Below, in pieces: positions 49,772-60,308 of a stretch of DNA of 64,000 nucleotides. A model generated the notes under the pieces. That model was not told the origin of the DNA and did no database searches. It was given only the letters and a program-made list of their open reading frames with translations. How positions within the stretch are numbered: the stretch's first letter is position 1; the number at the start of each line of letters is the position of its first letter. Made by a program: the position numbers and the translations under genes. Source of the DNA: Aaosphaeria pasadenensis (taxonomy: Eukaryota > Ascomycota > Dothideomycetes > Pleosporales); NCBI GenBank assembly GCA_022813625.1, contig JAKLMB010000028.1, positions 493,033 to 557,032 of the forward strand. Direction: 5' to 3'.

Positions 49772-51726
49772 ATGGTTCACGCACCTACTTCACCCGAGAA
49801 CGCCCAGTCAAGTTTTGACTTCATTGTCGTTGGAGGTTTGCTTGCCCATATCAATTGATATCTACCATTCGGATTTAACTAGTGTGTAGGAGGCACTGCT
49901 GGATGTACTATAGCAGGTCGGTTGGCTGAGAATCCCGATGTAAAGGTACTCGTCATCGAAGCCGGTCCGCACAACAGCAACGATATTGAGATGATTTCGA
50001 CACCTGGTCGGGCATTTGAGCTTCGTGGTAGCCAATACGACTGGAGCTATAAAGCTACCATGATTGACCGCCCCGAATATACTCGCGTCGAAAAGCCTGA
50101 CACAAGGGGAAAGATGCTAGGCGGTAGCAGCTGTGGCAACTACTTCACGTGGGTGAGAGGTAGCAAAGCCACAATCGATGATTGGGTTGAGTATGGCGGC
50201 GAGACATGGAGCTGGGACAATTGTCGCGAATATTTTGAAAAGGTAAGCAAATAATTGCACGATAGAGTCTTCATTCAGCACTAAAAACAGGTTTAGTGCT
50301 CCACATACCATGACGATGAAATGTTATATCCGGAAATCAAAGGCTTGGGCCGCGACGGTCCTATTCATATTGCCCACGCACCCCTCATTCCAGAGCTAAA
50401 ACCTTTCCGCGATGCCTTGGAGGAGGCATGGGTCAGTAAAGGCCAGGAGCTAACCAGCGATGTCTACAACGGACGTCAAAGTGGGCTGTTCAAGTGCGTA
50501 AGCACTGTATACAAGGGAATTCGATCAAACGCATCGGTCAGCGTTGATGGCAAACCTAATGTTACGATCATGCCTCTTACATACTCCAAAGTCATTGAAT
50601 TTGACGGTAAGAAGGCCGTGGGAGTCACTGTTACCCATGGCGGTCGCGATTATACCTTCCACGCCAGGCGCGAAGTTATCGTGTCACTTGGGGTATACGA
50701 GAGCCCCAAGTTACTCCTCCTCTCCGGTATTGGACCAGAAGATCAACTGAAACAGCACAACATTGGCGTACGGGTTAAATCCAACCATGTCGGGGAGAAT
50801 CTGCTCGACCATCCCATCTTGGCCCATTGTTTTCGTCTGAAAGATGGATATGGACTCGATGGCCATTTGTTACGCCCAGGCCTACAGAAAGATGCCACGA
50901 TCCAGGCATATAGACGAGCCAAGGAAGGCCCGCTGAGTAGCGGTCTCTTAGAACTCGTGGCGTTTCCGCGGTGCGACGACCAGTTCAAAACATCCAAAGA
51001 GTACACACAATATTTGAAGGAACATAATGATGTTGATCCCTTCGGTCCAGATGGACAGCCTCACTTTGAGATTGACTTCGTTGTAAGTACTACACCTCTT
51101 TCCCTTACAACACTCACTGATAGTGATAGCCCATGTTTTCTGGCCCATTCCAGTGGCATTTCCCTTCCCCTCCCGAAGGGGACTGGTTAACTGTCATTGT
51201 CGATCTTATGCGGCCGCTTTCGCGTGATGGATATGTCAGACTTCAATCGAGCGATCATCTAGACCAGCCAGAGATAAATCGACGATTTTTCTCGGACCCG
51301 CTTGATATTGTCGCATTACGCGAAGGTATTCGGTGGGTAGACGATATTCTAAAGACAGGAAGCGGGATGAAGGACATCATTGGCGAGGACTACCCATGGG
51401 CCATGCCTCGTAACTCGGACGAAGCCATGAATCAGATGATTTTGGAACGATCTCAGACCGGATTCCGTAAGTTTCCCATACGTATTCATTTGATACAATA
51501 CTGATACATTGAAGATCCCTGTGGAACCTGCAGATTATCTAAGACTATTGAGCAGGGTGTTGTTGACAGTAATCTCAAGGTACATGGTACCCAGAATTTA
51601 CGTGTCATTGATGCTGCTATCTTTCCTGTAATTCCAGATTGCCGAATTCAGAACGATGTTTACATGGTAGCAGAGAAGGGAGCGGATCTAATCAAGGCGC
51701 AATATCCAGAACTATATAGTGTTTAA
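49772..51726 (+). CDS. GMC-family FAD oxidoreductase (choline/alcohol dehydrogenase-like)
   Basis: Five exons, 49772-49835, 49890-50242, 50297-51082, 51130-51466 and 51515-51726, give an intact frame of 583 residues. The N-terminal FAD fold reads FDFIVVGGGTAGCTIAGRLA followed by VLVIEAG. GMC signature 1 is at GKMLGGSSCGNYFTWVRGS and signature 2 at ESPKLLLLSGIGP. The C-terminal active-site region has HPCGTCRLSK with the conserved His, and DCRIQNDVYMVAEKGAD. There is no signal peptide, so it is intracellular. Substrates cannot be told from sequence; fungal relatives oxidise alcohols, choline or secondary-metabolite intermediates. It is the only intact enzyme gene between three broken genes. Confidence 0.93.
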
Positions 51727-51859
51727 TAGATTAAGAAGGTATACTAGTGGTTAGTATAATAGTTAATTGATCATGATCTATCATTACCTTTAAGATCATT
51801 ATAAGCTAGCCAATAATACATACTACCTAATAGCCATTAATAATTATTAAATAAGATAC

Positions 51860-53284
51860 TTATATAATAAAACCCCCTATTACCTGGGCTTCAGCAGATA
51901 TAGAGCTTAGGTTAAGTCTACAGCCAACTTCTGCCTCTGAGTCTTGGATATATTTTACAAGATCTGCACTTCTTGGGTAATGCAAGCCAAACCTCTGTCT
52001 AACAATTACCTATTTCTGGTAAGCCCATGATCGGTAAACTGGGTCATTTACTTCTATAGTAGCTAGAAATAACGGTAACGGCCAGTTCTTACTTGGAGGA
52101 GTGTCGTCGTAGGCTAATGACAAAGTTCGGTAGATAGACTCGGCAATCTGGATAATAGCTACTGCGTGAGTGTTGGCAGTGTATAGAGGTGCATCAGGCT
52201 GAAAAGCTCTCGAAGAGTATATCTCTGCTGCGTGGTACATAGACGAAGCGGTAGAAAAGGGGAGGAACAGATTTTGTTCTAGTACGATCGTCTTTGGAAT
52301 GTCTTGGAGTTGCTGCAGTGACAAAGGTAAATATGTAAATTTGTTGTCCGGGCCTTTTCAAAGGGACAGTTACATATCTTTGCAACTCTCTGAAGAGATG
52401 TATTAATGCATTCATATTTGTCGCTGGTGATCTACCCGAGCGAGTCAGAAATATCGGCAAAAATTGCGACGGACCGGTGGTGCGCTTCCTGAATGGTAGC
52501 CAGGGTTTGGTCGCGCAGTTTCAGCAATTCCGGGTATAGGTGCCCGTATTCTCTGGACAGGAGATTCTTGGATGCAAGGACAGCGCTGGATAGCCCTTCC
52601 TCGCCCCCAAGCGCTCTTATTACACCGCAAGACTTTCCGCCAAAGGCTCCAGCCCGCGCATCCAAGAAACAAAACCAGGAAGATATCTTCAAGAGGAACG
52701 GCGTTCTTTCGGTGATTCTTTCAGTCAGCAGGTAGGCCATCCAAGAAACAAGGTATCGAAGATTATCTGCCCTACTAAGGAGGAGATCGGTATAAGCAAG
52801 GAAGTAGAGAATTACAGCGAGCGCTTCAGCATTCTGGCATGATAGATATGTTGGTCTGTAGTCTGGCCGCGCATCAATACATCGATCAGCCGACGGATAT
52901 CGCTCTCCATATTCAGCAACAAGTTTCTCGAGCGAGCTTTTGTAGTATTTTAAGGTAAAAGTCGCGGGAGTAGAGCCATTCTTTCAGGTGCAGATGAGTG
53001 ATGGTCCACGTGGATAGAGCTGAGACCACTGCAGGGTGTTTTGCTGCAAACCGATGGTGAATGTATGTATAGTTGTTGAAATCCTTCAGTCCGGTTGTAT
53101 ATTGGCGAGAAACGCTATTATGGTAGTGATGAATGAGTATGTGGTCAGGCGGGTAAACCTCGCATGAGGATGGGTGCTGCGGATCGGGACCTTCGGTTGG
53201 ATCATCCACAGTCAGAATTGAGCTGAGAGCGGGGCTGCTTTCTCCAGGGAGGTTCTTTTGTAACTCTTGGGATCCTTTAGGCAT
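51860..53284 (-). pseudogene. Broken fungal-specific transcription factor (Fungal_trans_2-type)
   Basis: Remnant read on the minus strand from MPKGSQELQKNL at 53284. The regulatory-domain similarity includes HILIHHYHNSVSRQYT, HPAVVSALSTWTITHLHLKE, then YYKSSLEKLVAEYGERYP, AEALAVILYFLAYTDLLLS, EAHHRSVAIFADISD, QQLQDIPKTIVLEQNLFLPF and PVYRSWAYQK. Two lesions are visible. The frame slips at an AAAA run (52948-52951), exactly between DFYLK and YYKSSL. A TAG at 52010-52012 interrupts the domain, after which family-like sequence (VRQRFGLHYPRSADLVKYI) continues in the same frame to 51860. Candidate introns near 52320-52440 could not be fixed. No Zn2Cys6 cluster was found upstream. Confidence 0.72.
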
Positions 53285-53794
53285 GCTTTACCTTTTCTAT
53301 TAAGTAGTACAATATAGTACGATAATCTTAACATTGGGTACTCGCTAAGACAATCTACCGGAACGAGCAAAGACTAGTTCATCAAACAGCTTCTACTCTA
53401 CGAAAAATCATGCTTGATAGCATCTATCCTGACCAGTCTCCTACTCCTTTGAAATCAATGCACAGAAGAAGAGGCACAAAGGTGAAATGTTGAAAATAAG
53501 CATATTGGACTCACTAACATCTCTCTATACATTGCAGGAACTAACAGAACTACAAAACAATAATTAGAAAAGACATAGCTATTTCTCGTATTTGGGGTCC
53601 ACATTCCACAGCAAGCAGTTTCTTATCACTTCGTGCCAATAACAAAATCACCAACGCAATAGAATCCGGTCACATTCAGCTATTTTCTGATCTGAAAACA
53701 TGTAATAGCTAGATAACCAAGATCGCCGTGTAATCCAAAAATGAAACCAATTTAGTACAGGTTTACGCAGATATCTCTTTCTAAGGTGTACGGT
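53285..53794. other. Spacer between the two broken genes
   Basis: 510 bp, AT-rich. It lies between the 5' end of the transcription-factor remnant and the 3' end of the rhamnosidase remnant, both on the minus strand. No zinc-cluster exon or other gene was found. Confidence 0.5.
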
Positions 53795-56034
53795 TTAGAT
53801 AGTGAAACTAAAGTGATAACTCGTTTGACCTGATATAAATCTTTCAAATTGACTGAGCTGAAACACAACGCTAGTGTTTCTTGGTGCAAAGATGGTCAAA
53901 AGCATTGTACTTTCTTCCAGCCGCCAGTGTACTTCGAGAACACTACCGAAGGCAGTGACATCATAGCATCGACTTCTTGCAAACCTGTTTGGACTCCAAC
54001 TCGAGGAAGAATCTTCCAATTCTGATAGCCGAACCCGTTAGCGCCATCCGCCGCCTGTATGCCAGCCATCCACTCAGTCAGAATATAGGTTGGTGCTCCT
54101 CCCCAAGTATGGGAAAGGCTAGTAAAAAGCCCAAGTCCAGGCTTCCCATGTTAGTCGACATACTCTCATGACGCTTCTGTACCAGTACCTTTATCTGAGA
54201 GCATCGGTGTCCACAGGCTTCTCATACGCTCCAGAGTCGTAAGTGCGGTAACAGGAATATCTTGGGACGCCAAGGCCGGCAATAAGAAACCATTCGTGTT
54301 GGTAGAGATGATGGCATCAGAATGTGAACTGTTAAGGACCGAAGAATCTTTGTACCCCAGGTGGAGTTTGAGTCGAGGAAGTGCTGAGAGGAAACACGCA
54401 GACCTCTCTGGCGTTGCAGTACCTGACGTGATGCAGAACCCAATGCTGTTTACAGAAAAGTCGTTTTCGTTGGCTGGCGCTAGCTTGTATATGCCTAGAC
54501 CTTCGTTCCAGAGTCTTTCATTTATGGCCGAAGCCAACCCTTTTGCAAGAACATTGTACTCCTCAGTATCGCTGTCTTCCTGAAGCGCCATAGCAACGTC
54601 AGCCATCGTCCTCAACGCTTGCACAAGGGCACAGTTGATGGCAGAATCACCGTCAGAAGGCCCTAGAAATGTGCCAATGAGGCAAAGCAGGCCTGTTGTA
54701 GCGTTTATATTGTCAATAGCAAAGCCGAGATTGTCTTTCTGGTGGGTCCAGGTGCTCTTCGCGAAATCAAGATCTCTGCTTCGACGGACATAATCTGTAC
54801 AGGATAGAACGCCAAGGAACCTGGGATCCGTGAGTCGTTGATAGGGTAGTCACTCAACGAAACATTGAACACGACAGCGTGTCCGATGGCAACGGCGAGA
54901 CTCTTCCCGTCGAACACAGTCCCAACTCGATCTCACTGGTTGCTCTCGACAGAAAAAGGCTCGTGGAACGTGTCTAAATGCCACAATGTCAGAGGCGACG
55001 TTAACAAAAAAGTACCCATAACCCAACACAATCGAGTTTAGATTGAAAAAAATAGTATTTGCGTTGGCATAAGGTTGCGCCTCAGCAACCAAGTTGAGTT
55101 GAATTCCTCTCGCAGGAGATGCTATTGGGAAAGCCTATGGTAGGAAGTTAGCCGTGATCTGACTGAGGCTGTTCGCTGCGGCGGAAGGAAATCTATTCCA
55201 CTGTCCAGCCTATACCGCCCTTGACAACCTTATTGTCGAATTTGAGCGTACATTTTTCGATAAAGGCGCCCACATTAGTATTACCAGCCCTCATACCTCG
55301 AAAATAGGCACCGTCCTCTTCGTCAAGCTCCCACATCGCCTTTTGGGTTTCCGCCTCATCGCATGCCGCAACGGCAGGCCTAGCTTCCAGATTTCAGTTA
55401 AGTTCTCGTTATTAGACAGAAATTCACGAGGTAAATCGTCAATGTCGACGACTGGAATGCTTGCGATTAAGCCGACCGCCGAAAACTTAACATCACTATT
55501 GGTGATAAGCCTAATGGACTGCCACCGCTGCCCTCTTTGAAGTAAAAATGCATCGATCCTACCATGCCGGGGTATTTCAAATGTTTCCAGCTGGTAAGTG
55601 TTGGCGAGGGGCAACAGCGCAAGGAAAAGGCCCGTCGGCAAAATCATGTTATAGGCCTAGGAATTCCTCCGAAAAGAATTCCTCCGAAACATTCCTCCGA
55701 AAATGTTACCTCAATCTGAACTAGTGCGGTCAAGGATTCAACCTCAACGATTGAATATCCAACAACCTCATATGTGTAGTCTAGTGTTATTAGAGGATAT
55801 GACGAGTTTAGATGAAACGGCGTAAAAGCTGCTTCGCACAGCGAAGGGGCAGGGCCATTGGAAAGGCTACTGGGATGGAACGCAGGCTTTCTATGAAGAT
55901 TCGGCGAATGTATAGTTTCAACAGATGTGAAAAGAGATGCCGTACGCCCCGGACGATTCATGACCCAAGGCCAAGGCCAACAGACACAGCAGAAATGCCC
56001 AGTGTGCACTGCATAAAGTTAAAAGTTTAGCCAT
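53795..56034 (-). pseudogene. Broken GH78-type alpha-L-rhamnosidase (six-hairpin glycosidase)
   Basis: Starts at 56034 with a signal peptide (MAKLLTLCSAHWAFLLCLLA). Family segments follow in changing frames: HSPNLHRKPAFHPSS; ANTYQLETFEIPRHGR; REFLSNNENLTEIWKLG; then in another frame ETQKAMWELDEEDGAYFRG; FFNLNSIVLGYGYFFVNV; FDGKSLAVAIGHAVVFNVSL; ALRTMADVAMALQED; NDFSVNSIGFCITSGTAT; STNTNGFLLPALAS; FTSLSHTWGGAPTYILTEW; and VTAFGSVLEVHWRLEESTML. Frame slips are seen at GGGG (55947-55950), after WKLG (near 55380), after the VNVASDI region, and after GTGTEAS (near 54165). Between DYPINDSRIPGSLAF and the next helical segment roughly 180 residues expected in this family seem absent, including the catalytic DGxKRDR-like segment. 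The intact enzyme would release rhamnose from plant glycosides. Confidence 0.8.
55663..55703. repeat. Three near-tandem copies of ATTCCTCCGAAA
   Basis: The 12-mer occurs at 55663-55674, 55678-55689 and 55691-55702, inside the decayed rhamnosidase. It looks like replication slippage within former coding sequence (CFGG/LFGG) after selection was lost. Confidence 0.9.
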
Positions 56035-57903
56035 GTCGCGTGAATGTTAACCGAAAAGAATTATGAAGATGTGTAACAGACTGACGCGCTCGGGTTTATT
56101 TAGCTCGACTCTGGGTCAATTCATCAGATCATAACTTTGAAACCTCATGTTTATTTATACTGGCTTGGCAGATCAATTATCTACTTGCACAAAGACTTGA
56201 TATACGGAGGAATGCAAACCGAAGAGGTCGACCTGGTTCATAGGAACCTGACATAGCAAATATTACTAGTACATCAACCTTACTAGTCCTAGATAGAAAT
56301 GGGTAGGGTCTCATCAGGGCACGCTACGCACGTATGCAATACGAGATAATGCGAGACAAAACAAGAGTAGCTTCAGGTTGTATACTGAGGGTTGACACGC
56401 CTGAAAGGACGCCTGCTAGTGTTTTCAGCATTTACAAGGAATAATACGTGCGTGTACAGGCTCGTATTCGGCTATCAGACGCTGTAAATAATCTAATTAA
56501 GGTTAAAGTGTGCATATATACTAACGGGCGTCCTTTCAGATGTATCAACCCTCTGTACTTGTTGCGGAGAAGAATAACGGCGAAGATCTATTGCTACTTT
56601 TCAGGTGCATGGCTTCTTGCCCCCAATTCATCATCTATTTACGCGAGTACTTGCAATGTACTCCAACTTCAATACAGGTCAAGCAGCTTGAATGCTGTAA
56701 ATTGCTTACAGAGAAGCAGAATAATTTGTTAATGACATGGCTGAAGATCCCTCGGATTCGAATCGTACACTTGATTTTTCCTAAGTGAATGTTAATGAAT
56801 ATTCTCGGGTGAGTACAGGAGGGGACGATCGTTTTCCGTGATATATCGATCCCAGACCTGGTTCAGAAGGGCCAAGCGGTTTTCGAGGGTCTTTCAGGTA
56901 TTCATCTTAGGCATTGGCTTGGTTCCGCTTGCGATCTTGGCCAACAGTGTTGTGGACATCATTCAAAAGGCACAATAATAGCGCCAGCCTTCGTCTACGT
57001 AGGTGTTTCAGTCGTCATTCACTTTAACATTAGGGCTTTGGCAGGGACTCTGCCAAGAGAGGCGTACGGCATTGTCAGGCGGCTGAGTTCGTTTTGAGAG
57101 ACCTCCCTGTTTGGCTGACGAGTTTCTCTCATGGTAATGTAGTTGTTTAGCTATGGAAAAATCAAGACAGATAACAGCATGCTCTGACGCATTGAAAATA
57201 TGTACTTGCTGCAGTTAATAGAAAACATCAGACCTTGATCCACTAACACTGAATTGATCGATATCCCTCCTTTCTTGGCTCAATTAGGGTACGTAAGACC
57301 AACGATGTCGACAATTCAGATCTTGATTGCTTTACTGCTGCTGCTGTTGTCACAGCCAAAGACTAACAAAGTGTGGGTTAATAGTAGTAGGCTCAAGGTT
57401 GAAACAGGCATAAATATACTTGTATTGCAAATACATCGTAAAACAAATAACTGTTCAGCATGACCTTTACATGAGAATAGCAAAGCGAAAGGTTCTTCCC
57501 GCATATGCTCCATAACACTTCATCCCGAATGCTACAGAGCCACGCGTCCTCCACAGTGAAGCACCGCAACACTGCCGTGACATATCGATCCATGCTTTGG
57601 GTCTCGTACCTATATGTGAACAATCATAAATGAAAGCTAATTTTACAACACTTTGACTTCGCCACCAAAGGGCTTGGAAATACTTAGCACTGAGATCTCT
57701 TCGCTATCGTTTCCTAACAGGGGATAGGTTCTACCATTAATTGTTTAGGATTAGAAGTTATATGCGATGCAGATAAGGGCTTAGCGTCACAAACGTCCTT
57801 CATAAACATTCATATAACTTGATAGTGAACTAATGACACTGAACATCGTATCAAATTTGAACCACTTTATTCTTATTATTTTTCATTGCTATCACTTTCA
57901 ACG
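56035..57903. other. Intergenic region upstream of the ferric reductase, with a MITE
   Basis: 1.9 kb of moderately AT-rich sequence. It contains the 171-bp inverted-repeat element at 56385-56555. Open frames at 56448-56788 overlap that element and show no family. The last 100 bases are AT-rich and probably hold the reductase core promoter. Confidence 0.55.
56385..56555. mobile_element. 171-bp MITE with long terminal inverted repeats and TA target duplication
   Basis: The left end begins CTGAGGGTTGACACGCCTGA and the right end, reverse-complemented, begins CAGAGGGTTGATACATCTGA. The match continues for about 37 bases, including an identical 13-mer CTGAAAGGACGCC. Almost all mismatches are C/T or G/A transitions. 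TA lies directly outside both ends (56383-56384 and 56556-56557), the target duplication of Tc1/mariner-type elements. There is no coding capacity, so it would depend on a transposase elsewhere. Confidence 0.85.
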
Positions 57904-59757
57904 ATGAAGCGTGCCATCGAGGTTTTCGCTGCGACGCTTGTACCAATCGTTTTCTTCGGTGCTACTATTGGCTTACTATATGCGCCATGCTATGCCTCTG
58001 TATGTCCAGAGGAATACCTGCCACGAGAGACGAAAATTCATCTTGGCACGTTTTACGTATCTCTTACCGTGCTTGCTTTCGGGCTCTCTCTTCAATCTTT
58101 CTCCAAGACTGGCGCTATCCTAAACCTATGTCATACGCCCTTCAGGATTCCGCTCATTCAGAAAACAATCACGATAGGCGGGTTTTTGACATCCGCTTGG
58201 ATCCTTGGTACCACTCTTGCTACAACTGCAATTTGGAAACCCGCCTTTCTTAACTATTGGGGACGGAGGACCGATCCTCTGGATTGGACATCGGCAAAGA
58301 TTCAGCTTACAGTTACTGCCGTTACCGGACACTATGCTGACTTTCTCATCGGAATGCTAGTTATTCCTATCTCGAGAAACAGCCTGGTAGGTCGAGCTTT
58401 TGGGGTCCACCAGAGTACTTTGTTGTTCGCGCACAAAATCATATCGTATATGTTCATACTTGCTGTTATAGCACATGGGACGAGCTATGCTGTGAGTTTT
58501 ACAATTACAAGCAATAATTGTCGTTGATGCTAATTGTGGGGATAGTTGTATGCTACGTCTCCATCTACAGGAGACGAAAGACGAGATGAAGAGTTCGCTA
58601 CCGGCAACCCAACAATGACTCGTGCGGCAAGCAAATCACGGAGCTGGTGGTACACAACTACTACATACAACGGTGCTGCTACCCTCATCGTAATGATCTT
58701 CATTCTTGCAACTTCTTTGCCCTTTGTACGACGAAAACATTACAATTTGTTCTATTACTCCCACCTCCTCTGTGGAATCTCCATCATCATCGGATCCTGT
58801 GTGCATGCAAGCACTGACTCCTATCTTATTTTCCCCGGATTATTCCTTTACGTTGTTGATTTGATCCAACGCTTTTTTTCGGGAGAAGCAGGTGGGCTAC
58901 ACAACAAACACGTCGCAGTTATAGAGAACGCTAGCGGCGACTGGTACAGAATTATCGTTCCGCCCTTCAGAAAAGTAAAAGCTGGCAGCAACGAGCTTGT
59001 CCTCCCAGTAGAAACGGTTGTGCCAACGGGCTATCCGCTGAAGTGTTTCTACCTCAACTTCCCCGTCATCAGCAAAACACAAAACCATGCATTTACAGCG
59101 GCGAAGTCTAGTCCGCTTGGCACTGGCACTGTTTTCCTTTTTCAGCGTTCACGAGGAAAGGCTCAAGAAAGGCTCAACGATGAGTGGACTTGGAAATTGG
59201 CGGCCTTGGTTCCTAAACCTAACGACAGGAAAGACGTGGAAGTGCGCCTTGAAGGTCCTTATTTGCCACGAGACCCGCTGTTTGAGACAGCATCTCATAT
59301 CATCTGCATTGTAGGAGGAACGGGATTTACGGGCGCGTACAGTCTTGCTCTTCGGTGGTTGGAAATGAGAGCTACAGTCGACAATAGCTTTTTCACCCTT
59401 GTTTGGACCATTCGCAGTAGGGAGTCTGCTAACATTGAAGAATGGGTCAAACTCAATCAGGTTGCTACCTCGATTGCAGGCTTGTCGTTGGTGGCCCATA
59501 TCAGTTCTGAGGCTGGAAGACTAGATCCAGGCATGCATATTCGAAGGAGTCTTGGCCTTGACGAAACTTTTGATGCTGGTCGTTTCATTCCTGAAACAGG
59601 GAGCACAGCGTGGGTCTATGGTTCAGGGCCGGAAGGGCTAGTTCAAGCTACAGGAAAGGCCTGTGAAGAGGCCAGACGCGATATTCGAAAGAGCAAAGCA
59701 TTTGGTAGCTCACTTGTAAGAGAATTGAGATGGTACATGGCCAAGTGGGAAGTCTAG
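57904..59757 (+). CDS. Ferric reductase-type transmembrane flavocytochrome (FRE family)
   Basis: Two exons, 57904-58491 and 58546-59757, give 599 residues. Several membrane helices occupy residues 5-320. Two Hx13H pairs expected to bind two haems are present: His177/His191 (LLFAHKIISYMF...IAHG) and His269/His283 (YYSHLLCGISII...CVHA). The flavin-binding region has the variant NHAFT where the family has HPFT. The NAD(P)H-binding fold has CIVGGTGFTGAYSLALRW and near the end YGSGPEGLVQ. The family reduces Fe(III)/Cu(II) outside the cell for uptake; some members work on other acceptors. The start at 57904 gives a protein beginning directly with a hydrophobic helix. No iron permease or oxidase gene is nearby. 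Confidence 0.92.
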
Positions 59758-60308
59758 ATCGCCCCGACGATTGAAGCCCATTTCGACCAGGATATTGTGT
59801 TGTAGCATGATAGATGAGGCTATTCGGGGATTACGTATATGGGGAAAGGCACTAGGCAGGGCATAGATAGATCGATCAGGGCTGCCGAGAGAGATCGAGG
59901 CATTATCTGCCTACCTCTAGAGGCCTATCGACAGAGAGAAATATCTACTTATCCTACGTATCCACTAATTACGGGTCGTGCCTGTACTGCTCCCTACTAC
60001 AAAGGCGTCTATAAGCGACAATATCGATTAAGACTCTTACATATCTGATCTTTTAAGCCGTTTTTACCTAGTGTGTCAAAGTAAGGCTCTGCAGAGGCTT
60101 AAATTAGTATCATTATTCTTCAGCATTTACAGATTTTAAGACATGTTCCAAGCAACTACATAGCCTGCAAGAAATTTGCAAAAATTAAGGCCGTTTAAAT
60201 TAAATGCTGTAAGGGTGCTATTGTTTAGCTACAACCTTTCAAGAAATGTTAGTCTTTTCTTTAGGCTTTTTCCTAGTTGCAGCATAGCAGTAGGCAGTTT
60301 ATAGCATG
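59758..60308. other. Spacer between the reductase and the RIP block
   Basis: 550 bp of normal to AT-rich sequence that still contains many CA and TG dinucleotides up to CATG at 60305-60308. No gene is supported; a 69-codon frame at 59839 has no family features. Confidence 0.5.

Noticed and set aside
50243..50296. In-frame stop after GMC exon 2
   Set aside because: Using the acceptor TTTAG instead of the upstream AACAG removes it and restores the family sequence.
56740..56775. GGATTCGAATC word resembling a tRNA T-loop
   Set aside because: The flanking bases do not form acceptor, D or anticodon stems on either strand.
56448..56788. Two overlapping open frames upstream of the ferric reductase
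   Set aside because: They run through the right end of the MITE and show no family features.
47710..60308. A secondary-metabolite or catabolic gene cluster
   Set aside because: There is no PKS, NRPS, terpene synthase or other backbone gene, and most genes are broken; only a decayed regulator-rhamnosidase pair is suggested.
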